Source: Tetramitus jugosus
Lineage: Eukaryota; Heterolobosea; Eutetramitea; Acrasida; Vahlkampfiidae
Direction of reading: 5' to 3'
Assembly: GCA_937625935.1 (NCBI GenBank)
Contig: OW569386.1
Coordinates: 248,001-312,000, forward strand
DNA length: 64,000 nt
Below are positions 1 to 9,191 of this stretch, in pieces. Position 1 is the stretch's first letter, and each line of letters opens with the position of its first letter. The notes below the pieces were generated by a model. It was not told where the DNA came from. It saw only the letters and a list, made by a program, of their open reading frames with translations, and did not search any database. The position numbers and the translations under genes were made by a program.

Positions 1-834
1 TCTAATGTTCATGAAGCAAGTTGCAGGAACGAGGGATTCAAAACCTCCTTTTCCAGACAGCTTGAGATGGTGGGATGTATGTTGATCTGCAACGATGTAA
101 CTGATAGAGTAATGGCAATAGTACGCCGTGCCAGTGTTCAAGAGTATAAAGTGCTTCTCTCCCATGATAGAATGCAAGTGATCGAGGTTGCTAGTGGTGA
201 ACTTAGTGTGAAGTTGAAACCACTATGGCCCGCAAAAGGAAGCAATCGGAGGGCACCATTATGTGACAACCAATGAAGTTTTAAGAGAGATAGCGTACAG
301 GGGAAAGCTAATCCTTGGAGGCGATCACAACACCGTGACGAAAGTTGGAAAAACTTATCAAGAGTTGATACTCACTGTCAAGGCAATGCCACAGAATGTA
401 TGAGCAAGGATTTACACCCAAAGGGGTATATGCACATAATCCGATGTAATGGGCAATACGCCAGAGGCCGTGATGATCTCAAGGAAATGCTCTTCAGGGA
501 AAGAAAGGCCACAACCGAACAGTACCCAGAGTGGTGGTTACAGTCTGCCGCAATGGAGCACAAGAACCAATTAGAGTTTCTCAAGAACCCCTTTGTTATA
601 GATCGCAAGTTGGAATGGTTCCACGCACAGATCAGAAGCGGTACATTGCACACTAGAATCCTTTCGGGTGTTTTGAGGAGTTCCTTCTTCCTCGAGTTCT
701 CTGAGAGTATTGTTTTTCTTAAAATCCTTTTCCCACTCTTCTTTTCCGCTGATCTTATATTCACAAAAGCTCCCGATATTACCAGTATCATGCGGAGAAA
801 CCAATTTCCTTCGGAAACTAGAGAATTTCGGTAG
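1..834 (+). pseudogene. Broken coding-like frames at the left edge
   Basis: An open frame without a start runs in from the window edge and stops at 274-276. A second frame, shifted by one base, is open from about 250 to 403. A third, back in the first frame, opens at 400 and runs to 834. The middle part has ordinary protein-like composition and no low-complexity sequence. I recognise no domain. Two frame changes in 400 bases suggest a decayed gene, or exons of a gene that begins outside the window, but I found no convincing GT/AG pairs joining the frames. The last 200 bases are also open on the minus strand (571-855), so even the strand is uncertain. It could simply be intergenic DNA. Confidence 0.25.
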
Positions 835-1649
835 TATACAAAGAGTCTCTTGCAAGAGATAGACTCGTCACTGCCCCTGAAAGGTACAATGTCTTGTCAT
901 TGAGAGTAATCTGTAAATGTCGTTTATACTCACTACTGGATGGATTTGTCGATTTTTTTTAATCGAGCCATGCTCCTAGTGTTACCACTGTCGGTAGATA
1001 GCCTTAATAAATTGCCCAATCGCCGATCAGAACCTTCTAGATTAAATAGACTTAGAAGAAAAATTGTTGTCGCTCTTGTGGATATTTTCAAGCTCTATCA
1101 ATCTTAAAACATGCAAGAATATCCTATTCAACAGGCTGGATGTATTAATAATGTTCCACTGGAAATACAGCATCTATCAGATCGATTTAGTGTGTCAAAA
1201 CAGATGAAGTGACTTTTATATATATAAGAGCGAGACCCTTGATCACTTATCGAATTTCTCGATTGAGTTCTTACAACTCCCGTGGATGGCAGATATTCTG
1301 GATATAATTGTTCAAATCATTCAATTTTGCGCCATAGTTGAGATAGAATAACTATGCCCAACTATTCTCGACAAAATCAACTCTATCTGACTCAACCTGA
1401 TATATATCTGTGTATTTGATGAAGGTGAATGCATCAACCAGCTGAGGTACATGCACCAGATGGACCTCAGCTGATTCGATCTGTCCATAGGCACCAGAGA
1501 TTGCGCTGCAGATCGAGACAGATGTTGTTTCAACAACTTGAAGAAGCAATACGCATGCGTTGTTCTTTTTTGAATTTCGCTGCTGCCTTGGTTGTATTCT
1601 TCTTTTTGTTGTAAATTGTGGCGTTAATCTAATTTTTTCTGTGCCTCGT
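835..1649. other. Gene-poor stretch downstream of the EEP-fold gene
   Basis: No frame here looks like a real protein. Short AT-rich runs occur, including a TATA-like run near 1215-1230 with no gene placed to use it. Frames overlapping 1321-1650 are shadows or 3' flanking sequence of the minus-strand gene that ends at 1650. Confidence 0.5.
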
Positions 1650-2867
1650 TTACTTTGTCGTGTCAAATTGTACACAAACACCAAAATGATCACTGAGGTG
1701 AAGATATTCTTCCTTGGGTGGTTGAGGTTGGTTTCTTTGATTGGACTCGAGGAAAGAGTATCGTTGAGTTTGATTGCTTCTCGTTCGTGCATTCTTGTCT
1801 GGCCACACTGGATCCATTGCAAATATGGTCATGTCGCTCGGATTCAACACCTTTCCTCCAGTCCATCTGTACACTCTATCGAGTCTTCTCTTAAACGGTT
1901 CTTCGTTCTGATCCACCGGTTTGTTCATCATTTGCATGAGCGTGTTCAGTGTGTTATCCATTGTATAGCCAGGATCCTTCACGCCCTTCAATTCCACCCA
2001 CAAATCAGTGAATTGAGTCTTGTTGATGAGTTCACCTTCATCCTGGAGCAAAAAGTTAAAATCACCTAGCATGAGATACTCATCAAATGCGTTCATGTTG
2101 TCGTTGAGATACTGTCCAATTTCAATCAGTTCCTGTCGCCTTTGTTCTGAATTTTCCAGTGAGCTACCAGCTTTCAGGTGAAGACCACATAGACCTAGTC
2201 TCATGACCTTGTCATTGCCCAACGGAACTTCAATCTTGGCAAATAAACATGCCTTGTTCTTCAACAACGGTTTCCTCTCATCACTGTATCCGAACTTGTA
2301 CGTGTATTCAACAAGGGACTCCATGGGAAACTTTGATAGAATAAAGGTACCATATGGTACAAGGGATGAATAAGCAGAATTCAGAGTGTTGCCATCATCA
2401 TCCACACCGTCATCTTCAACCATGAAGCTGGAACGACAAACTTCACTCAAGTAATAAGTTTCCATGATGAACTCATTCATGATTAATCGACCCAAATAAG
2501 TTGGAGTGACCTCGTTCAACACCAAGATGTCAAAGTTCATCTGTTCAAACATTTCAAACTGTTTCTCATATCTCACATGATTGTGCAACAACTCTGGTGT
2601 GTAATTGTCAAACAAGATGTTGAACGTGGCAACACGCAACTTTCCATTGTTCACATCACTTACAATATTTTTTGTAAGTGGCTTTCGTTTTGACGGAGTG
2701 TCAACAACGTAAGTATATTTCTCTTGATCGAAACGGAACACTGGCAGTTTGATACATTGACCTGGTTTGGCCTTCAGCATGCTACTCCCAATTTTATTCA
2801 TCTTCTCTTGATGCTGGTTCTGATTTTTTTTTTTTGTTGGAGAAAGATCGTTGCAGATATTGTTCAT
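1650..2867 (-). CDS. Endonuclease/exonuclease/phosphatase-fold protein (TDP2-like)
   Basis: This 405-residue protein has the full series of motifs of the EEP (DNase I-like) superfamily. A strand with ATFNILFDN starts the domain near residue 80. It is followed by the metal-binding Glu in LNEVTP, the catalytic His in GLHLKAG, the Asp and Asn in LGDFNF, and the terminal SDHFGV motif. The family covers Mg-dependent phosphoesterases acting on DNA ends (APE1, TDP2), RNA, or phosphoinositides. Layout and size resemble TDP2, but substrate cannot be told from sequence. The first ATG (2867) is used; a run of 12 A near codon 12 encodes Lys and is a likely slippage or sequencing-error site. Its 5' end faces the exonuclease gene on the other strand, 230 bases away. 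Confidence 0.8.
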   Translation of the reverse strand: MNNICNDLSPTKKKNQNQHQEKMNKIGSSMLKAKPGQCIKLPVFRFDQEKYTYVVDTPSKRKPLTKNIVSDVNNGKLRVATFNILFDNYTPELLHNHVRYEKQFEMFEQMNFDILVLNEVTPTYLGRLIMNEFIMETYYLSEVCRSSFMVEDDGVDDDGNTLNSAYSSLVPYGTFILSKFPMESLVEYTYKFGYSDERKPLLKNKACLFAKIEVPLGNDKVMRLGLCGLHLKAGSSLENSEQRRQELIEIGQYLNDNMNAFDEYLMLGDFNFLLQDEGELINKTQFTDLWVELKGVKDPGYTMDNTLNTLMQMMNKPVDQNEEPFKRRLDRVYRWTGGKVLNPSDMTIFAMDPVWPDKNARTRSNQTQRYSFLESNQRNQPQPPKEEYLHLSDHFGVCVQFDTTK

Positions 2868-3097
2868 CTGATGGCGAACTTCAATTCGGAGCCTTACTGT
2901 TTTGTCCTGGGCAGTACCTGATCAGACATTACCCTCTCCGCTGACAAGACACTCCACATAACTGAAGCAACTTTTTTGAAGGAATGTTTTGTTCGTTGAA
3001 GGTTCAACGGTGTGGATTCCTCCCAAAAGCAGAAAAACCAACTTCTCAACAAATAAGCCAAGAAAAAAACAAAACAAAACAAAGTAAGCAAGCAGAC
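2868..3097. promoter_or_regulatory. Shared divergent promoter region of two nuclease genes
   Basis: The 230 bases between the ATG codons at 2867 (minus) and 3098 (plus) must hold both 5' leaders and promoters. The stretch just before 3098 is A-rich, typical of leaders in this window. No clear TATA box was seen. Confidence 0.4.
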
Positions 3098-4366
3098 ATG
3101 TCCTCTTTTCCATCTCTCCAGAATAATGACAATGCAGAGGACGACGAACTCCTTGTTGCATTCAGTCAAAAGATTTCTCTGACAACCAAGAAGGAAGCAT
3201 CAGAAGAAGAAACAGTTACCATTTCAACTAAGGCCAAGACAACGACAACCAAGAAGCCCACTACAGGTGGTTACAACAAGTTTAGAGGCAAGAATCCAAA
3301 CGTCAAGTGGAAGTCCTTTTCCGTTCAAGGTCTCAACAATCATCACCGTTTCTTGTCCATTGAGAAACAACAGGAAGAGCAAGCAGGGATGACGACATCT
3401 GGCGGTGAAGTGAAAGCGATTGCTGTTGAGCAGAGAAGTGAAGAGTGGTTCAAGCAAAGAATGGGAAGATTGACTGGTTCTCAGAGTGCAAAAGCTCTTG
3501 GTTTCTTTGCCACGAGAAACATTATTCGTCGATTGGGTCTCAAACCAGACACGTATCATCGTCAGGGTGAACTCTCGGATTTTTACTTTAATTTGAATAT
3601 TGAAGAAGAGAACGCAACCGAGTTGTACCGTGAGACAGTGTTTGGTCCCGTGCAACAAGTGTTTATGGATTGGGGCACTCATCATGAGTCCAATGCGATT
3701 TTGACCTTTTTGGATACGTTTTCAAAGTTCAAGGTACAGGAAACAGGGTTTTGGGCAATGGACCGTGATCAGTCATTGAACATGATTTCTGATTTGATTC
3801 AGAAACATCCAAATGTGTTGGACGATGCGTCCGAGTTGTGCTTGAGAGAACATTTGCCATTGATTGGAGCTTCACCTGATGGTATTATTCTGGATGAGAA
3901 CAATGTACCTGTAGCTGTGCTGGAGATCAAGTGTCCTACTCCGTTTGTTCCTGCTAGTACTCATGAGTCATCTGGAGAGTTCCAGTACATTAAGCGAAAG
4001 CCTCATGACAAGATTCCTGTTTATTATTTGCCCCAAATGATGCTCCAAATGTTTGTGACAAAGCTACAAACGTGTTTCTATTGCTCTTTCACAGTGACCG
4101 GAGGCTCAAACATTTTTGAATTGACTTTCGATTCTGCCTATTTCCTTGAGATGCTCTACTGGTTTGCTCGATTTAATGAAGAGTATAAGAACAACGAAGG
4201 CGGAATTAGGGACGAAGATGTATTTATGAAGACATTTGAAGCAGATGCCAGATACTTGGCATTTGTTGACAAAGGATTGGAGATTGTACAAAATTGTGCG
4301 ATCCATCAGGTGGTCCAACAATCACAGCTATCCAATGAAGAACCAATTATGTTCTTTGAAGAGTAA
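3098..4366 (+). CDS. YqaJ-type PD-(D/E)XK exonuclease family protein
   Basis: A protein of 422 residues when the ATG at 3098 is used. The frame extends 38 codons upstream, but that part is A-rich leader-like sequence. After an acidic, Lys/Thr-rich N-terminus of about 110 residues comes a YqaJ domain: an EQRSEEWFKQRMGRLTGS motif that opens this family, the catalytic Asp in GASPDG, and the Glu and Lys in LEIKCP. These match the D...ExK core of lambda-exonuclease-like 5'-3' nucleases. A PQMMLQMFV helix follows, as usual in the family. In phages and large DNA viruses such enzymes serve recombination; eukaryotic copies are sporadic. It shares an upstream region with the EEP-fold gene, consistent with (not proof of) a DNA-repair role. 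Confidence 0.8.
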   Translation: MSSFPSLQNNDNAEDDELLVAFSQKISLTTKKEASEEETVTISTKAKTTTTKKPTTGGYNKFRGKNPNVKWKSFSVQGLNNHHRFLSIEKQQEEQAGMTTSGGEVKAIAVEQRSEEWFKQRMGRLTGSQSAKALGFFATRNIIRRLGLKPDTYHRQGELSDFYFNLNIEEENATELYRETVFGPVQQVFMDWGTHHESNAILTFLDTFSKFKVQETGFWAMDRDQSLNMISDLIQKHPNVLDDASELCLREHLPLIGASPDGIILDENNVPVAVLEIKCPTPFVPASTHESSGEFQYIKRKPHDKIPVYYLPQMMLQMFVTKLQTCFYCSFTVTGGSNIFELTFDSAYFLEMLYWFARFNEEYKNNEGGIRDEDVFMKTFEADARYLAFVDKGLEIVQNCAIHQVVQQSQLSNEEPIMFFEE

Positions 4367-4391
4367 ATTATGATGACGATCAATTTTGAGT

Positions 4392-7300
4392 TTATTCTTC
4401 CAGGGACTTGATGTACTGCATTAATGCTTCGTAACAATGTACAGTACTGGCTGACTTTTGAAATGCCCTTGTTTGTGACAATGTTGTGCCTTGGACAAAG
4501 GACGCGTCACTCGATGTTAGATTAAGTCGCCTAGACTTAACCTGTTCGATAGCGAGCAATTTCTTGTCAATCTGGTACTTCTTATCCATGATTTGTGCAA
4601 TGGTTTGAACTTGTTTGAGAAGACGTCGAGTAGCAACACTCATTTGCTTTTGCCGCTTGATTCTGACACTGTGCAAATTGAGAATGCTCAACACACTCAT
4701 AAATATATCTTCCTTATCTCGATACATTTGCAATTGTTCTACCAAAACTGGGATTGCTTCTCGACACTCGAAGACAGTGTGAGCGGTGTATCCATTACTA
4801 GATAAATGCAAGATGATATTGAGAAGATGCTGCAGCAGTATCATGTGCGGTTTGGACCGATTGCAAGTCTTGATCAATGAAAACAAGATCGGAACAGCAC
4901 CCTCACTCGCAGCACTTTCACAACATTTTGTGGATAATCGAGTAGTGACGTCCAGATTCGCACAGGCTTGCATTATTAGAGTCATCTGCTTAGAGTTGAG
5001 CAGAATGTTAAGGGCACTTCGAGTTCGATTCTTTAACAATTGTCTCTCTTCGACAGTTTCGGCTAGATGCAAAATGCGCTTTCTAATTTCATTGATATTA
5101 GCAGCGTTGAGTTGTCGAACTCGATGTCCACGCCAAATCTTTTGAATAGCAAGGGCACTCTTCTCTTGCACATATTGGTCTGACACCTTCTGAGAAGAAA
5201 CTTGCTGGATTTGTTGTCGCGACAACAATTGCCTGAATGATGATTGCAATAGTGTAACTTGTTCTTTGGGAGATGAGTTTTGAATTGATTTCATGCGTAC
5301 AACTCGTTGAAGAACTTTGGTGTATCCATATCGTTTGGTGATATTGGATTGATCAGAGGTTCCTCTCATAGAACATTGCCAAATGGCAACAGCTTTTCTA
5401 AACACTTCGGCACGATATTGAACCAAATTGTTTCTTGCAATTTGCGTTCGAATGACACTCTGACAAGATATCATTTTCCTTAGTTGCTCAATGTACTGTA
5501 ATTGAGCCAGATGTGACTGACACTGAGTACGCCGTATTGCTGATTGCACCATGGTCATACATGTTAAAAAGAGAAGTCGTTTTCTTGCAACAAACGACTC
5601 GACAGCAATCTGTTTTCGGACCAATGATTGACATGCCACAGTCAACTTCAAGAAATTCCATACTCTTCTCCTTGATAGATCATGAATAGCAGGGGCTCTT
5701 CTGATACAGTTTTGGATTACATTAATAGGATCGATGGTTCTGTTAATAGAGGTGGTCCGTAAGACTGGCGATTGGAAACCTGAAAAGAGATAAGCGTAGC
5801 TATCCATGGCTGGTAACTTCTCTGTGCACGTCATTGTATATCGAATAGAATGGCTCTGTGTTTGTTCTCGGACAAATCTTGTTCTCGCCACACTTTGTAT
5901 CGATAAGAGTCTCGAAAGAAGATAGTTTTGCTTGCGTTCGTCCAACAATACTTGTTGGATTTTAGTTCGCACAACAGATTGGCATCTTTTCGTTCGATCA
6001 TAGAGGAAAGAGGAGTTGTACACTGATATCTGTCGAGCAATCATCCCTTGGATAACAGGTAGTTCCTTTGATTGCACATTCTTCTTTCTGTAGGCAGATA
6101 ATCGTTGAAACAGGTATGCCACTTTTAGAATCATTTCTTTCTCATCATATGGAGGCTGTTCGAGTTCTGGCTCTGCCTTTGTGGGTGACAAGGTGACATT
6201 CCATGCACTGCTCGAACTATTTTGTTGAATCAATTTCACAACATCAAACTCGTTCCCTATTTGTACATGTCTGGGTTGCTTAGATGGAAAGAGTTGTTCA
6301 AAAGCTAGTGGAGCTGGAACTCGGTATTGATTGGTAAGTAGCTTCAATATCATCTCAGGGTTGCTTCGAAACGAGGGAGAGCTAAAACTATCGACATTAA
6401 TAGTAGATTGTACAATAGGGTGATTGTATGCACGGATACAAATCTGCACCCACTGAAGGAGATATGATACACGAACATCGTTGTATCCTTGAATACAAAT
6501 ATCGTTCGGTGTGATGCGGGATTGGAATTTTCGAATACAGTACGTTAATTCATCAACCAAATCACTCACATTGCTTGGCAATGCCTTTCTAAAGTCTTCC
6601 ATTTGTGTCTTCATCTTTTGAAGAGCTTGTTGTTGCTCCTCCCTTCTCTTTTGTCTTTGTGCTTCAATATCACCTGTATTGGTGTTCATGAAAGCCAACG
6701 GCGCACGCTTGATTTGTGCTGCGTTCAGTGTAGGTCTGACAAATGTGTCATTCATCTTTGTAGTTTTTGCAATCTTTGTGGATGAAGAGAGCATGGAAGT
6801 ATGGGATGTCGTAGCTGTGCTTGTTCGGCGAACAACAGTTCGGTTCTCCTTCTCAAAATCTTGCTTGCTATCAGCTTTGAAAGCCACATTCCCTCGATGC
6901 GACCTCAGCAAAGTTGATTTCATGCCCAGGGCACTAGCGTTCAGTGATTCGTTGTGTTGCTGTCTCTTGCTCTTTGGAGATGAATACAGAGAGCAGTCCA
7001 TCACAGTAACATTGGCTGATATCTTCTTTTGTGGTTGTAAAACAGAGCTGTTCGTGTCTGTTCTCGATACATGAGTTAAGAACGAGGCATTGAGATTAAT
7101 CAATGAGCTATTCATCATTGAAAAATCATTTGAATTGACAGCATTCCCACATAAAGCGACTTGGATCCTAATCTTATTCTTCCACAGAAAGATTAAGCTT
7201 GTTCGAATAGGACCAGACTGCAGAGGAGCCCAACTCACCGGTATCATGAACTGTGTTGAAGAGGACGGTACAGCAAACATGACATCTCGCACAGAGAATC

Positions 7301-7742
7301 CATGATTACTAGGCAACTTGTCCAACATTAGCTCTTGTGAAAAATCAGTCATGTTTCGCACAATCACATTCAATGTACGTTGTTGTCCAATTACCACTGT
7401 TCCATAGTTTAGTCCAAGCTTTTTCTGAGTTCCAAACGAACCTACGAATCCAGTGGTGTTCAGAAACAAGGTTGTAGACTCATTTTCTTCAAATGTTTGA
7501 ACAGAAGACGCATTCATCATGGTCGTGTTGTTCATTGTCGAGATTTCAAACGGTTGAACAAATGTACTTTCTTCAGCAGCTCTACACACACTTTGTTGAG
7601 ATGGAAGATTGTTTGTCGTCATGTTCATGAGGCTCGAATCTTCTTGTAATCTTGCTCTCTTGGTAGGAGGTCGTTTGCTCATGGGAGAGTCAATGGTTGT
7701 CAAGTTCATCGAAGCCAATTCGATGAAATAGCTGGAATTCAT
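4392..7742 (-). CDS. ASPM: ASPM-like (abnormal spindle) protein
   Basis: A 1116-residue protein with the order of parts seen in ASPM, the spindle-pole microtubule minus-end factor. An ASH (ASPM/SPD-2/Hydin) beta-sandwich lies at about residues 108-200 (starting LGLNYGTVVIGQQ). A Ser/Thr/Asn-rich spacer follows. A divergent calponin-homology domain starts near 429 (LLQWVQICIRAYN). Next comes the DEKEMILKVAYLFQRLSAYRK stretch near 530, which parallels the segment of human ASPM just before its IQ repeats. Many degenerate IQ-like motifs (CQSVIR..IAR type) cover about 560-870, with one clear IQ (AIQKIWRGHRVRQ) near 880. The C-terminus is armadillo-like helices. Metazoan ASPM is far larger because of IQ expansion. 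ATG at 7742 is the first in frame and no intron is needed. Confidence 0.82.
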   Translation of the reverse strand: MNSSYFIELASMNLTTIDSPMSKRPPTKRARLQEDSSLMNMTTNNLPSQQSVCRAAEESTFVQPFEISTMNNTTMMNASSVQTFEENESTTLFLNTTGFVGSFGTQKKLGLNYGTVVIGQQRTLNVIVRNMTDFSQELMLDKLPSNHGFSVRDVMFAVPSSSTQFMIPVSWAPLQSGPIRTSLIFLWKNKIRIQVALCGNAVNSNDFSMMNSSLINLNASFLTHVSRTDTNSSVLQPQKKISANVTVMDCSLYSSPKSKRQQHNESLNASALGMKSTLLRSHRGNVAFKADSKQDFEKENRTVVRRTSTATTSHTSMLSSSTKIAKTTKMNDTFVRPTLNAAQIKRAPLAFMNTNTGDIEAQRQKRREEQQQALQKMKTQMEDFRKALPSNVSDLVDELTYCIRKFQSRITPNDICIQGYNDVRVSYLLQWVQICIRAYNHPIVQSTINVDSFSSPSFRSNPEMILKLLTNQYRVPAPLAFEQLFPSKQPRHVQIGNEFDVVKLIQQNSSSSAWNVTLSPTKAEPELEQPPYDEKEMILKVAYLFQRLSAYRKKNVQSKELPVIQGMIARQISVYNSSFLYDRTKRCQSVVRTKIQQVLLDERKQNYLLSRLLSIQSVARTRFVREQTQSHSIRYTMTCTEKLPAMDSYAYLFSGFQSPVLRTTSINRTIDPINVIQNCIRRAPAIHDLSRRRVWNFLKLTVACQSLVRKQIAVESFVARKRLLFLTCMTMVQSAIRRTQCQSHLAQLQYIEQLRKMISCQSVIRTQIARNNLVQYRAEVFRKAVAIWQCSMRGTSDQSNITKRYGYTKVLQRVVRMKSIQNSSPKEQVTLLQSSFRQLLSRQQIQQVSSQKVSDQYVQEKSALAIQKIWRGHRVRQLNAANINEIRKRILHLAETVEERQLLKNRTRSALNILLNSKQMTLIMQACANLDVTTRLSTKCCESAASEGAVPILFSLIKTCNRSKPHMILLQHLLNIILHLSSNGYTAHTVFECREAIPVLVEQLQMYRDKEDIFMSVLSILNLHSVRIKRQKQMSVATRRLLKQVQTIAQIMDKKYQIDKKLLAIEQVKSRRLNLTSSDASFVQGTTLSQTRAFQKSASTVHCYEALMQYIKSLEE

Positions 7743-8233
7743 GTTCGGTTGAGGTACGCCTGCTGGTTTCGTTGTTTCTTTGTTTTTTGGTTCGTTGAAT
7801 TTTGCGAAATGAATTAACGTTCACTTGTTTGGAGCATTTGGCGCCACTTTCTTTTATTCCGATTCGCCGACTTGTTGTCCAACGCTGCTCCAACTGAGGT
7901 TTAACGAAGTCGAAAGGTTGGGGCCATGACCGTGTTGAAATATGGTCATCTAGCGATTGGTTGCCACGAGCAAGGGATTGTAGTGAAAGTGAGTCATTGA
8001 ATTGAGTTTGATATACTATGGAGAAGCTTCTCTTCGTTTCTGACCAGAACCTGCTTCGTTCGCTTATCAGGCCCAGCTAGACGGAGATCTTTTACTTTGG
8101 GAAATGCGTCCCAAGTACAACATAACTAAATCAAGTTCTGAAAGGCCAAACTCGTTCTGGTCCGAGTTGTAGAAATCTTGACGCGAAGTCCATGTCCGGC
8201 AACTGAAACGGTTCATCCTTACAAATGGCTTTT
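7743..8233. other. Intergenic region upstream of the ASPM-like gene
   Basis: About 490 bases between the ASPM-like start and the stop of the next minus-strand gene. It should hold the ASPM-like promoter. I see no RNA gene, repeat or convincing short gene. Confidence 0.5.
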
Positions 8234-9013
8234 TTATTTTGTGCTTCGCTTCTTCTTCACCTCCTCCGTTTCTTCAGCATGAGTCTTACGATACACCCAG
8301 TTTAGAACCAGACCAATGATGATTCCTCCTCCAATCATTGACCAACCAACTGACGAAGCCCGAGCAAAGTTCTCCTGAATTCCCTTGTACTTTTTCGGAT
8401 TGAACCTCAAGTCAGAAGCAACTTCTTTCAATTGACTGAACGGGTCTTTCATTTCAGACGCATCAAAGTCCTCTCGTGCATACACCATTCGCGCCAAAAC
8501 ATCTCCAGGCTTTACGCGATCTCCTTCCTTTACCACAATGGATTGAATGAAAGCTCCGCTCTCGGGTCGAATCTCCAATGGAATATCGCTCAATGAGTGA
8601 TAAATCAACTCGACGACCACATCATCCTCACTTACAAAATCCCCCTTCTTGTTGAACACAATCTTATTGACACTCAACTTGGCATCCGATGCTATTCTTC
8701 CATTAAAATCAGGAACGACCAAATCAAATCCTTTACCAGTCGAATCACCTGTTCGCTGAGAACCTTCTTGTGAGCTCGCTTGAAGGTTCGCTGCTGCTGC
8801 CGATGTACCAGGTTTTTTCAACTCTTCAGGATACATACCAGATAGTGAAGCATAACGACGAACAAGAGGCATCCCAACAACAGCGCCAGAAGTGGAACTT
8901 TGGTCAATAGATTGCGATGCAACATATGACGGTTGTTTGCTTAATAATGACGAAGTGAACCGAACATTTTTGCAGACTGAGCGTAGCAGAGTACGGCTAT
9001 TGTTGATTAACAT
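8234..9013 (-). CDS. Mitochondrial membrane protein with lipoyl-like domain lacking the lipoyl Lys
   Basis: A 259-residue protein. The first 55 residues are rich in Arg, Ser and Leu with almost no acidic residues, like a mitochondrial presequence. Residues about 97-178 resemble a biotinyl/lipoyl-carrier hammerhead: GDFVSEDDVVVEL, then SGAFIQSIVVKEGDRVKPGDVLARM, which matches the second half of the 2-oxo-acid dehydrogenase E2 lipoyl domain. Where the E2 domain has the lipoylated ETDKA-type turn, this protein reads IYHSLSDIP, with no Lys, so it should not carry lipoate. A single transmembrane helix (about 223-241, GGGIIIGLVLNWV) is followed by a basic tail. This looks like a structural relative of E2 used in an inner-membrane complex. 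It diverges from the next gene across 178 bases. Confidence 0.65.
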   Translation of the reverse strand: MLINNSRTLLRSVCKNVRFTSSLLSKQPSYVASQSIDQSSTSGAVVGMPLVRRYASLSGMYPEELKKPGTSAAAANLQASSQEGSQRTGDSTGKGFDLVVPDFNGRIASDAKLSVNKIVFNKKGDFVSEDDVVVELIYHSLSDIPLEIRPESGAFIQSIVVKEGDRVKPGDVLARMVYAREDFDASEMKDPFSQLKEVASDLRFNPKKYKGIQENFARASSVGWSMIGGGIIIGLVLNWVYRKTHAEETEEVKKKRSTK

Positions 9014-9191
9014 GTTGGTCTGTCTTTGTTATTGTTGTTGTTTGAAGAAAAACTATTCAATCTTCGAAACCAGATCAAAACATGAATTTGCTCCATTTAT
9101 TTTTATCTCGCTTTTTTGTTTCCAAGCGGGTGGGGCATTTACAGAAAAGTTCGAAGCTCCAAGTAATTGAAAGAGAACGTTTTTGGTCGCC

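Noticed and set aside
1352-1822. Minus-strand frame overlapping the end of the EEP-fold gene
   Set aside because: Overlaps the true gene in another frame and carries no known motif.
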